A stretch of 45,390 nt of DNA from Halorubrum amylolyticum (lineage in GTDB: Archaea > Halobacteriota > Halobacteria > Halobacteriales > Haloferacaceae): assembly GCF_004114995.1 (NCBI RefSeq), contig NZ_SDJP01000005.1, positions 87,216 through 132,605 on the forward strand, in the 5' to 3' direction. Shown piece by piece: positions 34,201-42,182 of the stretch. Below the pieces are notes generated by a model. It made no database searches. It saw nothing but the letters and a program-made list of their open reading frames with translations, and had not been told where the DNA came from. The stretch's first letter is position 1; the number at the start of each line of letters is the position of its first letter. The position numbers were made by a program, and so were the translations under genes.

Positions 34201-36274
34201 TGTTGGCGACGAGAAGATAGCTGTCCGCCCTCACCGGGAGGCCGACGACGAAGGACAGGGCAACGTGGGGACGGTATGGTATCGCGACGCCGAGACGGAC
34301 GAAGTGGTAGCCGCAGTCGGGGAACAACAGCCGGTTGAGGACGGGGAGATAGCCCGGTTCGATAGCCCCGAGGAGGCTCACGAAGGTGACAAGAACGCCG
34401 TCCCCGCCTACTACGAGTACAACCAGAGCGAGGGCGAGTACGTCGTCTACAACGACGGCGAGAAGCTACACTACCCGAGCAAAGAGGAGCTTGAGGCCAA
34501 CTGGGTGCCCTTCCGCGGCCCGTTCATCCCCGAGGCGCGATTCCCCGAATGGCCCGACAACGACGACTTCGAGATCATCATCTTCCCGGACAGCGACAAC
34601 GACGAGTACGACCAGCCGCAGTTGTACCACCGCGGCGAGTGTACGCCGCTGTTCGACCACCTCGGTGTCGAGTCCGTCGACGACGTCGACGCCGGCGAGA
34701 TCGAAGGTCCGGGCGAGATCGAAGACGCGACCAGCGACGAGCCCGTCGACGAAGACAAAGACGAGGCGACAGCCGCCGATGAGAGCGGCGAGAACGGCGA
34801 GAGTGCGCCGGAGAGCGAGGCGGACGGCGACTCTCTCGCTGGAGAGCCCCGGTCGGTTGAGGGCTTTACAGAGCCGCCCACGCCGGCGCGTATCGCGAGC
34901 GACGAGCGGATAGAACTCTCCGTCGAGAAGGTCGCCGACGCCGCAGAGGGTGCATACAAGCCGCCCAAGCAGCAGCGGGTCTTCATACGGTCAATCGTGA
35001 ACGCGCTTAGAACCGATCCCGACGACATGGCCGAGACGGCCGAGGAGGCGATCAACGCGATCGTGCTCCCCGAGGAGATCGAGCCCGACAACGAACCGGC
35101 ACCCGAGAGCACCAACGACAGCGAGAGCGGTTCAGACGACGCCGAGGACTCCCCGGACACCGCGGCCGATGAGCGCGGCGACACGGACGACTCAGACGGG
35201 AGTGAGAGCGACGAGACGATCGGTACGTCGCCGAAGAATCCCGGCCTCTCTCACCCGGGATACCGCACGGCACCGACACCGACACAGATCGTCAAAGACG
35301 ACCGGGTAGAGCTCACGCCCGAGGAGGTCGCTGCGATCGCACGCGGTGAGCGGGAGATGTCGGGTAATGAGGGGATGGTACTCGGGTTGATCCTCAGACA
35401 GTTCGCGGAGGGCTCCCCGGAGTACACGCCCGACGAGGTCAGAGAGGAGATCATCATCCCGCCCGATGGGGTCGGCGCGTTCGCGACCGACGGTGAAGAC
35501 ACGGCCGGAGAGGACACACCGGCCAGCGAGGACACGGCAAGCTCGGCGGGGGAGTCTGACGACGAGGACGATCAGAGTAGTCGCACCGAAGATAGCCACG
35601 AGAAACCTTCCGAGCAAGCGGAGCCCGAAGCGGAATCCACCGGACACGCCACACCGACAGCAATAGCCGAGTCAAGCCACGTGGGACTCAGTCCCGGCGT
35701 GATACAGGCGTTTGCCGCTGATAATTTCGACCCGTCGCCCGAACAGGTGGCCGATATTGAAGCCGCAATCTTGTCGATCACGAACGGTGAAGCTGAGGAC
35801 ATCCAGACCCGCGGGGACGTGCGGGAGGCAATCGAGTTACCAACTGATTACACTCCTAAAGAAGCAGAGATGGACCGCAAGGACATCGAAGACGAGACGA
35901 CGGCTGCGGATGAGAGCGGCGACGGTCAGCCCGACGAAACACAGACGGCCGACAGCATGAACGACGGCGTGTGGGGGGCGATCATCGACTCAGAACTGTC
36001 TGACTCTCCGTCCACAGAATCGTTCGAGGACCAATCCACGACTCCCACAGAGCAAGAGACGGACCCCGATAGAACAACCGACTCCGGGGACGACGCAACC
36101 GAGAACAGCACAGACGATAAGACAGGTCAAGGAGACGAACAGGAAGGCGAAGACACATCATTCAACTCGCGGCCCGACATGGGAGCAATCCTCAATAACG
36201 ACCCGGACGAGGACGACGGAGACACAGACAACGCTGACGACTCAGACAACCAAGCCGAATCCACAGGCGATTAA
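31268..36274 (+). CDS. HerA/VirD4-like ATPase with C-terminal repeat tail
   Basis: The protein has 1668 residues. Residues 200-620 carry the ATPase: FGVTGYGKSTLL (Walker A, about 216-227), CFIDPKGDDAR (about 243), FYLFADEFDNLA (Walker B, about 471-482) and MTLANQYPSQLP (about 503-514). This is the plan of VirD4/TraG coupling proteins and HerA translocases, which pump DNA. No transmembrane segments are seen, unlike classical VirD4. Residues 620-1200 are a linker plus a second domain rich in YRYYNDGGGDYRV-type strands. The tail has three related ~70-residue helical repeats (about 1206, 1337 and 1462) starting TPxxIxxxxxxxLS or LT, each separated by acidic spacers. The repeats may bind a partner or substrate. 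Conjugation or plasmid transfer is the likeliest role. Confidence 0.85.
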   Translation: MVFEFLSGDDDESSGPITNDDVAQLHNDLELVAGQIEQRRLSIEDRVTISEYVETLLHRAAEATDDKKDIEWYATENNPTTDQIAEELRDLIRYLTPDRFLPSAGEDDIEAMRHDLGGIQQAVEEMEEFDYAYVEEERNTMYGEEIQSIGVPDEIDPDELDPGEDGQEVYAAGSAREVLEEVPREYDDAPLFVGKGTRNGRDASIEKNHLFRHRAIFGVTGYGKSTLLTNDARQLIESGAGLCFIDPKGDDARRLMKIMPEHRVDDVVWIEPGATGDYLSGFNFISLNMDPERDEYNAALASLVEDLKKMLAANDDYWGPRMDRVAQSIITGMNLYNSKTPDDAPEMNFVDMYYVLKSEASRHEFTARLKEAGLRFITPHMETVAEMPEDDLEPLLGRFLPWIQNPVARRMIGFRSGGVSIPDAIDNDKIIIVRMGSEPRELKQMLGMAVIRRIWSHIRGRAAESEHQRSPFYLFADEFDNLAMRDDTIPSMISESRSYRLAMTLANQYPSQLPSNVVDAITTNCDTIMSFNPGDKKSARTYSTQLGLEPDDLTEEVNYHYWMRTTISENMERSDAFRVYAYPPFPPVRDTEARDAEIQRSLQKVGRERRSDEQVYQNLLFNEGGGRWETGIGRDIANASEREAKLHFARELQIKVPGPDSPGIGGGSSGSEATPTTMASGDSGASASGQSGSPYQSSTANDAAGVVERHLDTVLESVFAARLRAGKPADSFVPTEDAKDELVARLEDSTVDSLSELSNIYERVNSTYAETKRNDGTPSIKLTPKGRGVVLQQDTGSAGSGGGDDHRWILGQCYVAFTQIGYVSWLPEQEGEEMPDGVAEVPIDVTDVDENQSRSEMLEAIDDRREQLREEYPGVWNFAGADDVSIEAETSTIKYPFQTFTNLRKAMEKGEKCVFAVKDGTGNYGSFTHWGKRAEQVIYETEGNGKGIEVVSDEIAFRKSPLSDGSYRYYNDGGGDYRVGDEKIAVRPHREADDEGQGNVGTVWYRDAETDEVVAAVGEQQPVEDGEIARFDSPEEAHEGDKNAVPAYYEYNQSEGEYVVYNDGEKLHYPSKEELEANWVPFRGPFIPEARFPEWPDNDDFEIIIFPDSDNDEYDQPQLYHRGECTPLFDHLGVESVDDVDAGEIEGPGEIEDATSDEPVDEDKDEATAADESGENGESAPESEADGDSLAGEPRSVEGFTEPPTPARIASDERIELSVEKVADAAEGAYKPPKQQRVFIRSIVNALRTDPDDMAETAEEAINAIVLPEEIEPDNEPAPESTNDSESGSDDAEDSPDTAADERGDTDDSDGSESDETIGTSPKNPGLSHPGYRTAPTPTQIVKDDRVELTPEEVAAIARGEREMSGNEGMVLGLILRQFAEGSPEYTPDEVREEIIIPPDGVGAFATDGEDTAGEDTPASEDTASSAGESDDEDDQSSRTEDSHEKPSEQAEPEAESTGHATPTAIAESSHVGLSPGVIQAFAADNFDPSPEQVADIEAAILSITNGEAEDIQTRGDVREAIELPTDYTPKEAEMDRKDIEDETTAADESGDGQPDETQTADSMNDGVWGAIIDSELSDSPSTESFEDQSTTPTEQETDPDRTTDSGDDATENSTDDKTGQGDEQEGEDTSFNSRPDMGAILNNDPDEDDGDTDNADDSDNQAESTGD

Positions 36275-36477
36275 CTCCACGAGACCATCCCAATCCAGCC
36301 TACTCAGACACACAAATCTAACCCGAACTCGGGATAAACGTCACAACGCCGCGGCCATAAATTTCTATTAAAAGACTATGAATACAATCCGGGCGAAAGA
36401 ACCGATCTTGGCGTGGATGAAAGACGGTGAAACGGTCCCGGGAAGACGGAGAAACAACACCCAGTCAAGCGCCGGTA

Positions 36478-37182
36478 TCAATCCAAAATATCCTCGGGAT
36501 CATCGGCACCGGATTCTGTCACATCGCTCTCGGCATCGGCGGAGAGCGTCATCAGAACCTCTTGCCGGAGCTCGTCCTTGTCGACCGAGTCGAGGTCATC
36601 TGCTTCCGCGAGCGTGTCCATGTCGACTCCAAGTATCTCGCTCAAGACGAACTGGTGTCGCGGGAACAATCTGAGCGCAGCGGTGAGTCGATCTGCCACG
36701 TCGGTATCAATCGCACCCATCTGAGATTGCTCTATTTCGGCGATCGACTGAGAGATATTTTCAAGGTTCGACGAAAGCTCAGAAATTTCCTGTTCTAACT
36801 CGTCGATCCGGGGGTCAGAGACAGAGCCACTACCCGCACTCGGACTACTACGTTCCGCTTCCACTTCCGAGACGACCTTCCGACCTTTGTCAGTCAGTTC
36901 CACGCTCCGAGGGCCGAACGATCCCGATTCCACAGTCGGAGGGTGAACCCGAAGTATCCCCATATCATCAGACGCGAAGCCGCGCCCATTCTCGCCATCC
37001 CGAGCTCGGTAGGCGACCTGTGATTTGGTCAGGCTCGTTTCCTCCCGAAGCACGCTCACATTCGCTACTGATTTACCCGGCTCCGTATTGTCGTAATCGT
37101 TAGGATTCTGCTCAATATCTTTGACCGTCAACAGAAACTCTACGTCAGCCGGCTTCAGTTCGTACTCGGTAAGGGCCGTCAT
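36478..37182 (-). CDS. HTH protein with coiled coil
   Basis: The protein has 234 residues. Residues 8-115 look like a winged-helix domain (EYELKPADVEFLLTVKDIE; SLTKSQVAYRARDG; SVELTDKGRKVVSEVEAE). Residues 128-165 form a coiled coil (RIDELEQEISELSSNLENIS, QSIAEIEQSQ). The last part is helical and acidic. It is convergent with the ATPase gene and its start faces the AT-rich repeat cluster at 37270-37459, so it may bind those repeats. A partition or copy-control protein is possible; function not assigned. The 200 bp between 36275 and 36477 hold no gene. Confidence 0.7.
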   Translation of the reverse strand: MTALTEYELKPADVEFLLTVKDIEQNPNDYDNTEPGKSVANVSVLREETSLTKSQVAYRARDGENGRGFASDDMGILRVHPPTVESGSFGPRSVELTDKGRKVVSEVEAERSSPSAGSGSVSDPRIDELEQEISELSSNLENISQSIAEIEQSQMGAIDTDVADRLTAALRLFPRHQFVLSEILGVDMDTLAEADDLDSVDKDELRQEVLMTLSADAESDVTESGADDPEDILD

Positions 37183-37269
37183 GTATCCTTAGTCTCCCTA
37201 CAATTCACCAGAATATCTAGTACGATATTTGTTATGGTCAGCAAATTCCACATAGCTAACGTAGTACCT

Positions 37270-37459
37270 GAATAAAGAGTATTTACTTATCAGGACCAGC
37301 TCTAGCCCTCAATACAAAATATTCGGTATTATGGTACTAGGTCGGGGCTTAATAATGTGTACCCTCTCACATCCACCAATATAGGGGGCATAATATGGGA
37401 CTCAATAGATAGTATTCAGTTTTGCACCGCTAAAACAGACATGAATAGATAGTATTCAG
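37270..37459. repeat. Four GAATA-N5-TATTC-like palindromic repeats
   Basis: GAATA-aagag-TATTT (37270-37284), AATA-caaaa-TATTC (37311-37324) and two copies of AATAGATAGTATTCAG (37404-37419 and 37444-37459) share a dyad of GAATA and TATTC arms 5 bases apart. The last two copies are exactly 40 bp apart, about four helical turns, so they would face the same side. The setting is AT-rich and immediately upstream of the HTH gene. This is a good candidate for operators, or iterons of an origin or partition site. Confidence 0.6.
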
Positions 37460-37499
37460 AATTAAGGGCCTATTCACCCCTTCAATATACTACACCCCC

Positions 37500-38640
37500 G
37501 CATCGACCGCACTAATAGACACGACACCCCCCTATGACCGATGCGAAAGACGATGTGGGGTCCGTCGTGTCACCAGTAAATTGAGATCCACAACGCGACG
37601 ACGACCGTGGACCGTGGAGACGACGACGCGAAGCCCGACACGAGATCATGCGCTGAACGCGCTCGACACCGCAACACGATCGTCGCCGTCGACACCAGAA
37701 GATGAGCTCGCGCACACTATCAGAAGACAGAGAGAAACGAAACGTGGACCGTCGCGACGACGCCGCGATCACGAACGCCAAGTGAGACGATCGACGAGCT
37801 CGATCACAAGGACAGACGCAGCGCGCAGCGCAGACTCGAACCCCAGACGTGTCGCGTCGATCGTCGCCGTCGACGATGCAGACGATGCCCGCACATCGAG
37901 TGCGAGCTCGCGCTCTCGCATGACCATCATACGACGACGATCAGCCGTGACTCCAACGCGACTCGACGACGCACGTTGACCGTGCGCCGTCTCGTTGACC
38001 CCATTTCGTTACACACGTTTCGCTACAGCAACGATCCGCACGTGGGGTGTGCCCTCACAGAGACACGATCCACGAGTTCGACGCCGTCGATCAGGACCGC
38101 AACAGCACGCGACCAGATCGCGTTGACCGCGTTGTATTCGAGGAGTATCCACGTTGCTCTCACGAGGGATGACCGTCGACCGCGTCGCGTTCGCACCGCA
38201 CGTTGACCGCTGAATCTCGCGCATGAGCCGCACCGTCGATCGTCGTCGTCGCCAGCGTGGATCGTCGCCATCGACGACACAGACGATGCCCGCGCAGCGA
38301 GCCCGAGTCGCACCGACAGACCGACGCGAACAGACGCACAGCACGTCGCGTCGCGACCGCCGCGACACCCGCGCACGTCGACGCCGATCCACCGCGCTAC
38401 GCCCGAGTTTCATACAATATGTAGTAATCAGTAATAATACGTACGTGGGGTGTGTGCCTGACACCGTGTTCTCGCGACGCCGATCGACACAGAGTGACGA
38501 CCGCAGACAGCACCGCAGTGAGCACTCGTTGTGACCGCCTCGCGACCGCCGACAGCACCGCGACAGCACCGTGAGAGACGACCGTCGATCGAGGTGTGCC
38601 TACCGCGACAGCACGTCGACGCGTGGACCGCCGCAGCCGA
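37500..38640. other. GC-rich repeat-laden island without convincing genes
   Basis: About 1.1 kb rich in CGAC and GACGA runs. Frames here encode Arg/Ser-rich nonsense on both strands and lack start context. Degenerate internal repeats exist: GATCGTCGCC(A/G)TCGACGA at 37857 and 38263, each followed by CAGACGATGCCCGC; CACGTTGACCG at 37972 and 38199; and a CGTGGGGTGTG motif at 38041 and 38449. It follows an AT-rich repeat zone. Function unknown; it may be a centromere, an origin flank or a decayed array. Confidence 0.5.
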
Positions 38641-38786
38641 GCTCGCGTCTCCTCATGAGCGAATGGTACAAGCCATGAGCAAGTAGCTGAGGTATTCCAC
38701 TCGCGAGGGTTCGAATCTTTGGAAGTTGGGTGGCGATCGAGCAAAACCTTAACCAACAAAGTAGAGAGAGCCGATGTTGGTTAATC
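38640..38786 (+). repeat. Structured repeat element, copy A
   Basis: This shares with 44710-44860 the blocks GAGC(G/A)A, TGAGC(G/A)AGTAG, T(A/C)CACTC, GGTTCGA, GCGATCGAG and a terminal hairpin TTAACCAACA (38749-38758) with TGTTGGTTAA (38775-38784). The hairpin loops differ in sequence and length between copies while the stems are identical, which argues for selection on structure. A GGTTCGAATC at 38708-38717 looks like a tRNA T-loop, but no acceptor stem is present. The first blocks resemble TnpB right ends (compare 22734-22788). Confidence 0.5.
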
Positions 38787-38911
38787 GAACTGGTGGCCTA
38801 CATCCACCGGAAACCTAGTGTGTTTGACCTGCAAAGCCGCCAAAAGCTTAGGTTCAAGCCGGGGGATATTCATTTGGAAGGAACTGTCACACGCTCCTTC
38901 TACCCCTTCGC

Positions 38912-39064
38912 ATGAACGCTGACGAATCGCCCCTCGGTCGGTGCCCGAAATGTGGTGAGGACATATCCGAAGCATGGATCCTCGTTGAGTACGAGAAGGA
39001 CGACGGCACAGAGGGCGTGTGGACCGAGTGTCCGGCGTGTGAGAACGTTGTAGCGCCGGAGTAG
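38912..39064 (+). CDS. Small CPxCG-type zinc-finger protein
   Basis: The protein has 50 residues: MNADESPLGRCPKCGEDISE, then AWILVEYEKDDGTEGVW and TECPACENVVAPE. Two CPxC motifs (CPKC and CPAC) 28 residues apart form one zinc knuckle pair, the pattern of the many haloarchaeal zinc-finger microproteins. It probably acts as a regulator or adaptor in stress or metabolic control. The start is close behind a pyrimidine-rich segment, and codon use is typical of the chromosome. It is too short to be seen by length-filtered gene finders. Confidence 0.75.
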   Translation: MNADESPLGRCPKCGEDISEAWILVEYEKDDGTEGVWTECPACENVVAPE

Positions 39065-39117
39065 AGAGACAGCAGAGTAATGTGTAATTCGCCGTGTATG
39101 CGGTGTACGGTCTAAAA

Positions 39118-39531
39118 ATGGATATTTCAGAACAACTTCAGTGTCTGTTCTCGGGAAAAGTCGAAGAGCGTAACGGGTCATGTATGATTGAGATACCGGA
39201 ACAAGAGCTCCGCCTGGGCAACCTAGAGGCGGACGAAACGTACCGTATCGCTGTGTTGCCGTCACCCACGACCAGCGAGCCCACCACTACTGACACCGAT
39301 CCACAGCCCCAGCAGGCGTCACAGACGCCCCCTGTTGAGAAAGGGGAACAACGCACAGTCGAGATCGAAGATATTGGTGACCAGGGCGACGGCATCACCC
39401 GTGTTGAGCGCGGGTTTGTCGTCATTGTTCCCGACACCAAACAGAGCGAGCGTGTCACTATCGAGATCACTGATGTCCGCGAGAATGTCGCCTTCGCGGA
39501 AGTTGTCGAACGCGTTAGCTACTACGAGTAG
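39118..39531 (+). CDS. TRAM-domain protein
   Basis: The protein has 137 residues from ATG 39118. The N-terminal part (MDISEQLQCLFSGKVEERNG, then ELRLGNLEADETYRIAVL) precedes a Pro/Thr/Gln-rich linker. The C-terminal 60 residues are a TRAM beta-barrel: VEIEDIGDQGDGITRVERGF, then VVIVPDTKQSERVTIEITDV and FAEVV. TRAM proteins bind RNA and in archaea act as RNA chaperones, especially in cold or stress. Upstream TCTAAAAATG suggests a short leader or leaderless transcript. Its neighbour, the zinc-finger microprotein, may be cotranscribed. Confidence 0.8.
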   Translation: MDISEQLQCLFSGKVEERNGSCMIEIPEQELRLGNLEADETYRIAVLPSPTTSEPTTTDTDPQPQQASQTPPVEKGEQRTVEIEDIGDQGDGITRVERGFVVIVPDTKQSERVTIEITDVRENVAFAEVVERVSYYE

Positions 39532-39633
39532 TTCGCAGGTTCATTCTCTTCGTCTGCGGACTGAGTCTGGGTGAGCGTTACAGGAGATTCACTTATGTTG
39601 TTCCGTGGAATTTGAGCCTGCTCTCGACGAATT

Positions 39634-40139
39634 GACATCCTCCTCCGCGTTCACGCGGAGGAATCCTGAGCGTTGGAGATTTCAGGTTCACAGTCCCACC
39701 GGGCATCCAAACAGTGAGAATCCGTAGGGATGCTCATGGTCTAAGTCGGGTTGGACTGTTGGGAGTGCCAAGCCCCCGGTACTCCTATTCTCCGTCGTAT
39801 TCGGACTCCCAGAGTTGTTTGTGCCTCGGGGAGTCCGGCAGACCTCGATGGACTCGGAGTTACTTTTGTCTGCTTCCAACAGTCAACTCCGGTCGAACCC
39901 TGTGAGGATTCGCCGGTCATCGACTGGTTCCGATTATTGTTTGATTGCTTAGGGCGGGCAGGCCGCCATCGTAGGACAAGGCAGAATCACTCTGTTCTTG
40001 CCTGATTCCCCTATTCCACGAGGATTGCCTGCCACTTGATGGTATGATTTAAGATCTCGGAGTGGCCGTTGAACATGGACTGATTCCGTGTTGTTGGATC
40101 CATCCTGCGGCTGAAGCCGCAGGTATTCTCCTTGATTCT
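39634..40139 (-). mobile_element. Remnant of an IS1341-type element
   Basis: On the minus strand it runs from a left end (GAATCAAGGAG-AATACCTGCG with hairpin, about 40139-40090) to a right end hairpin ending GGAGGATGTCAA (39634). The 400-bp interior keeps a weak TnpB-like tail (STGGLALPTVQPDLDHEHPY) but no RuvC motifs. It is about 500 bp and non-autonomous; the ends may still be recognised by a transposase acting in trans. Its left end forms the stop codon of the membrane protein gene at 40140. Confidence 0.6.
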
Positions 40140-41093
40140 CTATAAGATGTTGAACGACTCCTCAATGTCACCGAGCACGAGTAGCGCATAGTGCCGAAGA
40201 TACGTCACGACGGGGACCTGCGCGAGCGTCCAGATGACGAGCATCGAGAGTCCGAACAGACCCCCGAGTGCGACGAGGACGACGAACCCGATCGTCGATG
40301 ATATCGAGACGGTCACGTGTATGATCGCGGCCACGATGAGAATAGGGATGAGAAGCACAATCGCGATGATTCCGACCACGATCGAGGCGATGATACCGGC
40401 CGCGACCGTCAACAAGAACGCGACCACGACGTACGCTAGATACTGTTTCCACGCGCTCTTGATCGATCCCCAGAGGCGACGCCATGCCGCGAGTACACCC
40501 GAGTCTGCCTGAATCATGAGCGGGACGACGAACACGGTTGTGAGTCCCGACACCAACGCATGCAGGACGCTGATGAGGAACACAACCGGAATCCCAACGA
40601 GGAACACGGTGAAGGGGACGGTAGGATCACGTCCGGTCAGAATCGGGACAACAAGCAGCGCGATCCAGCCGGCAAACAGTGCGACCATCGGGAGCCCGAT
40701 CGCGATCCGGAACCCGAATAGCCGGAGCCCCTGCCGCCAGCGCCGGCGCCAGTAGCGTCGGATCGATACCTCCCCCGTGCGGAGCGACTCGATCAGGACG
40801 AACTCCATGATCGCGCCGATCAGGGCGAACAATCCGACGAGGAGGAGTCCGGCGGCAACGATCGCGATGACGAGCGTCACCACGTCGACCGGGAGGCTGA
40901 ACGGGAGCTCCCCGTTCGAGACGTCTCCCGGCGGCGTCGACGTGTTGAACTGTGCCGTCGGGAAGCTTACCCCGCTTCCGACGAAGAACACGACAAGCGC
41001 GAGTTTGAGCCAGCGGCGCACATCAACGGGTGTCAGAAACTCTCGGGTGACACCGAACGCTTCCTCGATGTTTTCGACTGCGTGGAGGGCCAT
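40140..41093 (-). CDS. Polytopic membrane protein, possibly truncated by an IS
   Basis: The protein has 317 residues with about six hydrophobic helices (near 27-45, 68-98, 127-147, 150-185, 215-245 and 260-290) and basic loops (SIRRYWRRRWRQGLRL; SIKSAWKQYL). This is the architecture of the haloarchaeal DUF7544-type membrane proteins (name from memory). The stop TAG is composed partly of the IS remnant's left end, and the last residues (GDIEESFNIL) come directly before it, so a polar C-terminal tail may be lost. Expression remains possible. Function unknown. Confidence 0.75.
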   Translation of the reverse strand: MALHAVENIEEAFGVTREFLTPVDVRRWLKLALVVFFVGSGVSFPTAQFNTSTPPGDVSNGELPFSLPVDVVTLVIAIVAAGLLLVGLFALIGAIMEFVLIESLRTGEVSIRRYWRRRWRQGLRLFGFRIAIGLPMVALFAGWIALLVVPILTGRDPTVPFTVFLVGIPVVFLISVLHALVSGLTTVFVVPLMIQADSGVLAAWRRLWGSIKSAWKQYLAYVVVAFLLTVAAGIIASIVVGIIAIVLLIPILIVAAIIHVTVSISSTIGFVVLVALGGLFGLSMLVIWTLAQVPVVTYLRHYALLVLGDIEESFNIL

Positions 41094-41252
41094 GGGGTAG
41101 AGGACGCAAACCGAATAGATAGCCCTTCTGGTGGTGGCTTTCAGGACCCATATTCATACGCGCTCAGAATCTCGGGTGCCGTATTTTTGTCTCCCGGTTT
41201 GCTGGCTTCGGCCATCCAGTCATTATTTATACATCTTACAAACATATTGAAT

Positions 41253-41414
41253 ATGGCCCTCCCCGAAGCTCCATGGTTCCGCTGTGGGCAACTGATACTG
41301 CTCGTATCGGTGACGCTGTTCCACTTTTTCAATCGGCCACCCGTTTGGGCAGATGAGAAACTGCCCCAGGCGGATGTGGCGACGGCTGAGTACAGCTCCA
41401 CGTTCGACAGGTAG
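41253..41414 (+). CDS. Possible small leaderless ORF
   Basis: The frame MALPEAPWFRCGQLILLVSV, then a hydrophobic stretch and a polar end (53 residues), starts 24 bases after a good TATA box (ATTTATACA, 41226-41234), the spacing of haloarchaeal leaderless transcripts. It has one predicted membrane-spanning stretch (about 10-30). It lies in an otherwise empty gap of about 330 bp (41094-41428), and the same promoter might serve the gene at 41429 instead, so the ORF is uncertain. Confidence 0.35.
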   Translation: MALPEAPWFRCGQLILLVSVTLFHFFNRPPVWADEKLPQADVATAEYSSTFDR

Positions 41415-41428
41415 TACCCCTCCGATTG

Positions 41429-42148
41429 ATGCTCTACACTATCGGCGGAGTTGGATTCATTGTCCTTGGTTTGGCGATCGGCTGGTACGGACTCCGGCCG
41501 CTCGCGACTGTCCCAAGTATTCTCCGTGCCACTGTGAAGGACCCGAGTGGGGTGACAGAGAGCGGGTCTTTTGTCGTTTGCCGCGGCGTGACGAACGAAG
41601 CGAGCGAGACGCTTTCGGCACCGTTTACGGGATCGCAATGTCTTGGGTTCGAGTACGAGGTTACCGAACGGCAACCGTTCGGGATTGGGATCCCGTGGTT
41701 TCAAGCTCATCTCGACGATGGTGTGGCGACACGCCCGTTCACGCTTGATACAGCGAGCGGGGCCCTCACCGTCGTCCCATCAGCCAAGCGGTTCGCACTC
41801 GATACAGAATCAACGGTCACCACGGTCGGTGCCAGCGAAACGCCACCAGAACGTATCCAACGGTTCGTCGACGTGCGAGACACGCTTGAACCGGTCGCAC
41901 GATGGGTACGGATTATTCCAGGACTTGGCACGCGGCGCTACGTCGAACGCCGGATCGATCCCGGTGAGGGGTATTTGATTGCGGGGTACACAGAACGCCA
42001 ACAAAACGAGGTTGTCCTCACGGGTGATCTCACCATCACCGATCACTCTCCGAGACAGTTTGCACGCCACCGGGCCTGGAACGCGATATTTCCGATAGTG
42101 ATTGCGTTGGTGTTCGTCGGTGTCGGCGTCGGAGGCATCGCTCTATGA
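41429..42148 (+). CDS. Membrane-anchored protein with GIDE-like domain
   Basis: The protein has 239 residues. One N-terminal transmembrane helix (LYTIGGVGFIVLGLAIGWYGL) and one at the C-terminus (AIFPIVIALVFVGVGVGGIAL) flank a soluble beta-rich domain (FVVCRGVTNEASETLSAPFT; CLGFEYEVTERQPFG; RYVERRIDPGEGYLIAGY). This is the layout of haloarchaeal GIDE/E3-ligase-like membrane proteins without a RING finger. It lies 34 bases before the ABC transporter genes on the same strand and may be cotranscribed. Function is unknown. Confidence 0.7.
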   Translation: MLYTIGGVGFIVLGLAIGWYGLRPLATVPSILRATVKDPSGVTESGSFVVCRGVTNEASETLSAPFTGSQCLGFEYEVTERQPFGIGIPWFQAHLDDGVATRPFTLDTASGALTVVPSAKRFALDTESTVTTVGASETPPERIQRFVDVRDTLEPVARWVRIIPGLGTRRYVERRIDPGEGYLIAGYTERQQNEVVLTGDLTITDHSPRQFARHRAWNAIFPIVIALVFVGVGVGGIAL

Positions 42149-42182
42149 TCGACTGCTGTACGAAACTGATTGACCCTCTACG

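Noticed and set aside
36378..36798. Two plus-strand frames of about 100-120 codons
   Set aside because: They overlap the HTH/coiled-coil gene on the other strand, which has better composition and a coherent domain layout.
38708..38717. tRNA-like T-loop (GGTTCGAATC)
   Set aside because: No acceptor stem, anticodon arm or D-arm can be drawn around it, and the second copy of the element lacks tRNA-like pairing.
37581..38759. Open frames in the GC-rich island
   Set aside because: All are Arg/Ser/Thr-rich without acidic bias, starts or ribosome sites; they follow from the base composition.
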